Shown: one piece after another, positions 5,798-6,150 of the stretch | How the letters are laid out: each line of letters begins with the position of its first letter | How positions within the stretch are numbered: the stretch's first letter is position 1 | From: a bacterium | GTDB taxonomy: Bacteria; Bdellovibrionota_C; UBA2361; SZUA-149 | Assembly: GCA_003230795.1 (NCBI GenBank) | Contig: QIGM01000002.1 | Coordinates: 1-6,150 of the forward strand | DNA: 6,150 nt | Reading direction: 5' to 3' | Translations under genes and position numbers: made by a program | The notes under the pieces: model-generated | The model's database searches: none | What the model was told of the DNA's origin: nothing | What the model saw: the letters and a program-made list of their open reading frames with translations, nothing else

Positions 5798-6150
5798 TTA
5801 GCTTCCCTTTGGTGACCACTGGCCACCCTCAAGCCCTGAGACTAAATTATTGACCGCCTCGGTGATAGCAAGGTTAAGCACCTTAGCGTTAAGGGTAGAG
5901 TCGTATCCCGCCGTTCCGCCGAAACCAACTACTTCACGATTGCTTAGCGCATACTCACCGGCACCTTGCGTGGAATAGATAATTTCCGAAGTTTTCACAT
6001 CAACCACATTGAGCGCGACCTTGGAGTAGGCGATCTGTTCCTTGCCTGCGCCCAATATCCCAAAGAGCTGTCTGTCGCCTATGGTCTTACGCCCGAATTC
6101 AGTTACGTCTCCGGTAATCGCTACTTGCGCACCGATAAGTTGCTGCTTCT
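5798..6150 (-). CDS. CsgG-like outer-membrane assembly/secretion protein, C-terminal part (5' end outside window)
   Basis: This is the C-terminal 116 residues of a CsgG-family protein; in curli systems CsgG is a lipoprotein that forms the outer-membrane export pore. The frame is open to the right edge, so an internal TTG at 6055 is not the start. The visible part begins KQQLIGAQVAITGDVTEFGR, matching the family's 'A-x-hydrophobic-TG-x-(V/I)-TEF' strand. Then come SKVALNVVDVKTSEIIYSTQ, the conserved strand pair with the usual 'D-x-K-T-(G/S)-E' turn, and a Gly-rich segment. The C-terminal helix is NAKVLNLAITEAVNNLVSGL. The protein ends in a short polar tail. Length and lipobox cannot be judged. 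It is the first visible gene of the operon and precedes the DUF4810 and DUF799 lipoproteins, as in Neisseria; this points to that CsgG-like subgroup rather than true curli. The operon promoter lies outside the window. Confidence 0.82.
   Translation of the reverse strand, partial: KQQLIGAQVAITGDVTEFGRKTIGDRQLFGILGAGKEQIAYSKVALNVVDVKTSEIIYSTQGAGEYALSNREVVGFGGTAGYDSTLNAKVLNLAITEAVNNLVSGLEGGQWSPKGS

Noticed and set aside
5798..6055. Treating the CsgG-like gene as an 85-aa protein starting at TTG 6055
   Set aside because: The same frame runs unbroken to base 6150, and the added residues carry the conserved family strand (VAITGDVTEF), so the TTG is internal.

Overview
The window looks like chromosomal DNA of a Gram-negative bacterium, most likely a proteobacterium or close relative. 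It encodes two lipoproteins and one exported periplasmic protein, from families (GNA1162/DUF799, DUF4810, CsgG-like, DUF3617) that I know mainly from Proteobacteria. Base composition is moderate and ATG and GTG starts are both used. I cannot name the genus. I see no tRNA, rRNA, CRISPR array, insertion sequence or phage gene.

Layout. (1) Bases 1-2907, plus strand: most of a large glycoside phosphorylase of family GH94, best matched to 1,2-beta-oligoglucan (sophoro-oligosaccharide) phosphorylase. The frame is open at base 1, so the true start lies upstream. (2) Bases 2925-3586, minus strand: two small unrecognised genes whose stop and start overlap as TAGTG, converging on the phosphorylase; a composite hairpin sits over the phosphorylase stop codon. 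(3) Bases 3587-3948: a gene-free stretch with a 14-bp palindrome near its left end and a strong hairpin near its right end. (4) Bases 3949-4530, minus strand: an exported DUF3617-type protein with an unusual Met/Gln-rich tail. (5) Bases 4738-6150, minus strand: a tight three-gene operon, in transcription order CsgG-like protein (cut by the right edge), DUF4810 lipoprotein and DUF799/GNA1162-type lipoprotein. The same trio occurs in Neisseria and other proteobacteria.

Functional picture. The phosphorylase would break beta-1,2-glucan oligosaccharides in the cytoplasm into glucose 1-phosphate. The CsgG/DUF4810/DUF799 trio would form an outer-membrane-associated complex, possibly a secretion or assembly pore of the curli CsgG type, but no curlin or other substrate gene is visible. 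Nothing in the window links the two. The two-gene cassette at 2925-3586 is the least explained coding content. I found no convincing new biological system here; the best second-look items are that cassette, the plus-strand-oriented terminator in the empty interval, and the short tandem repeats inside two exported proteins.
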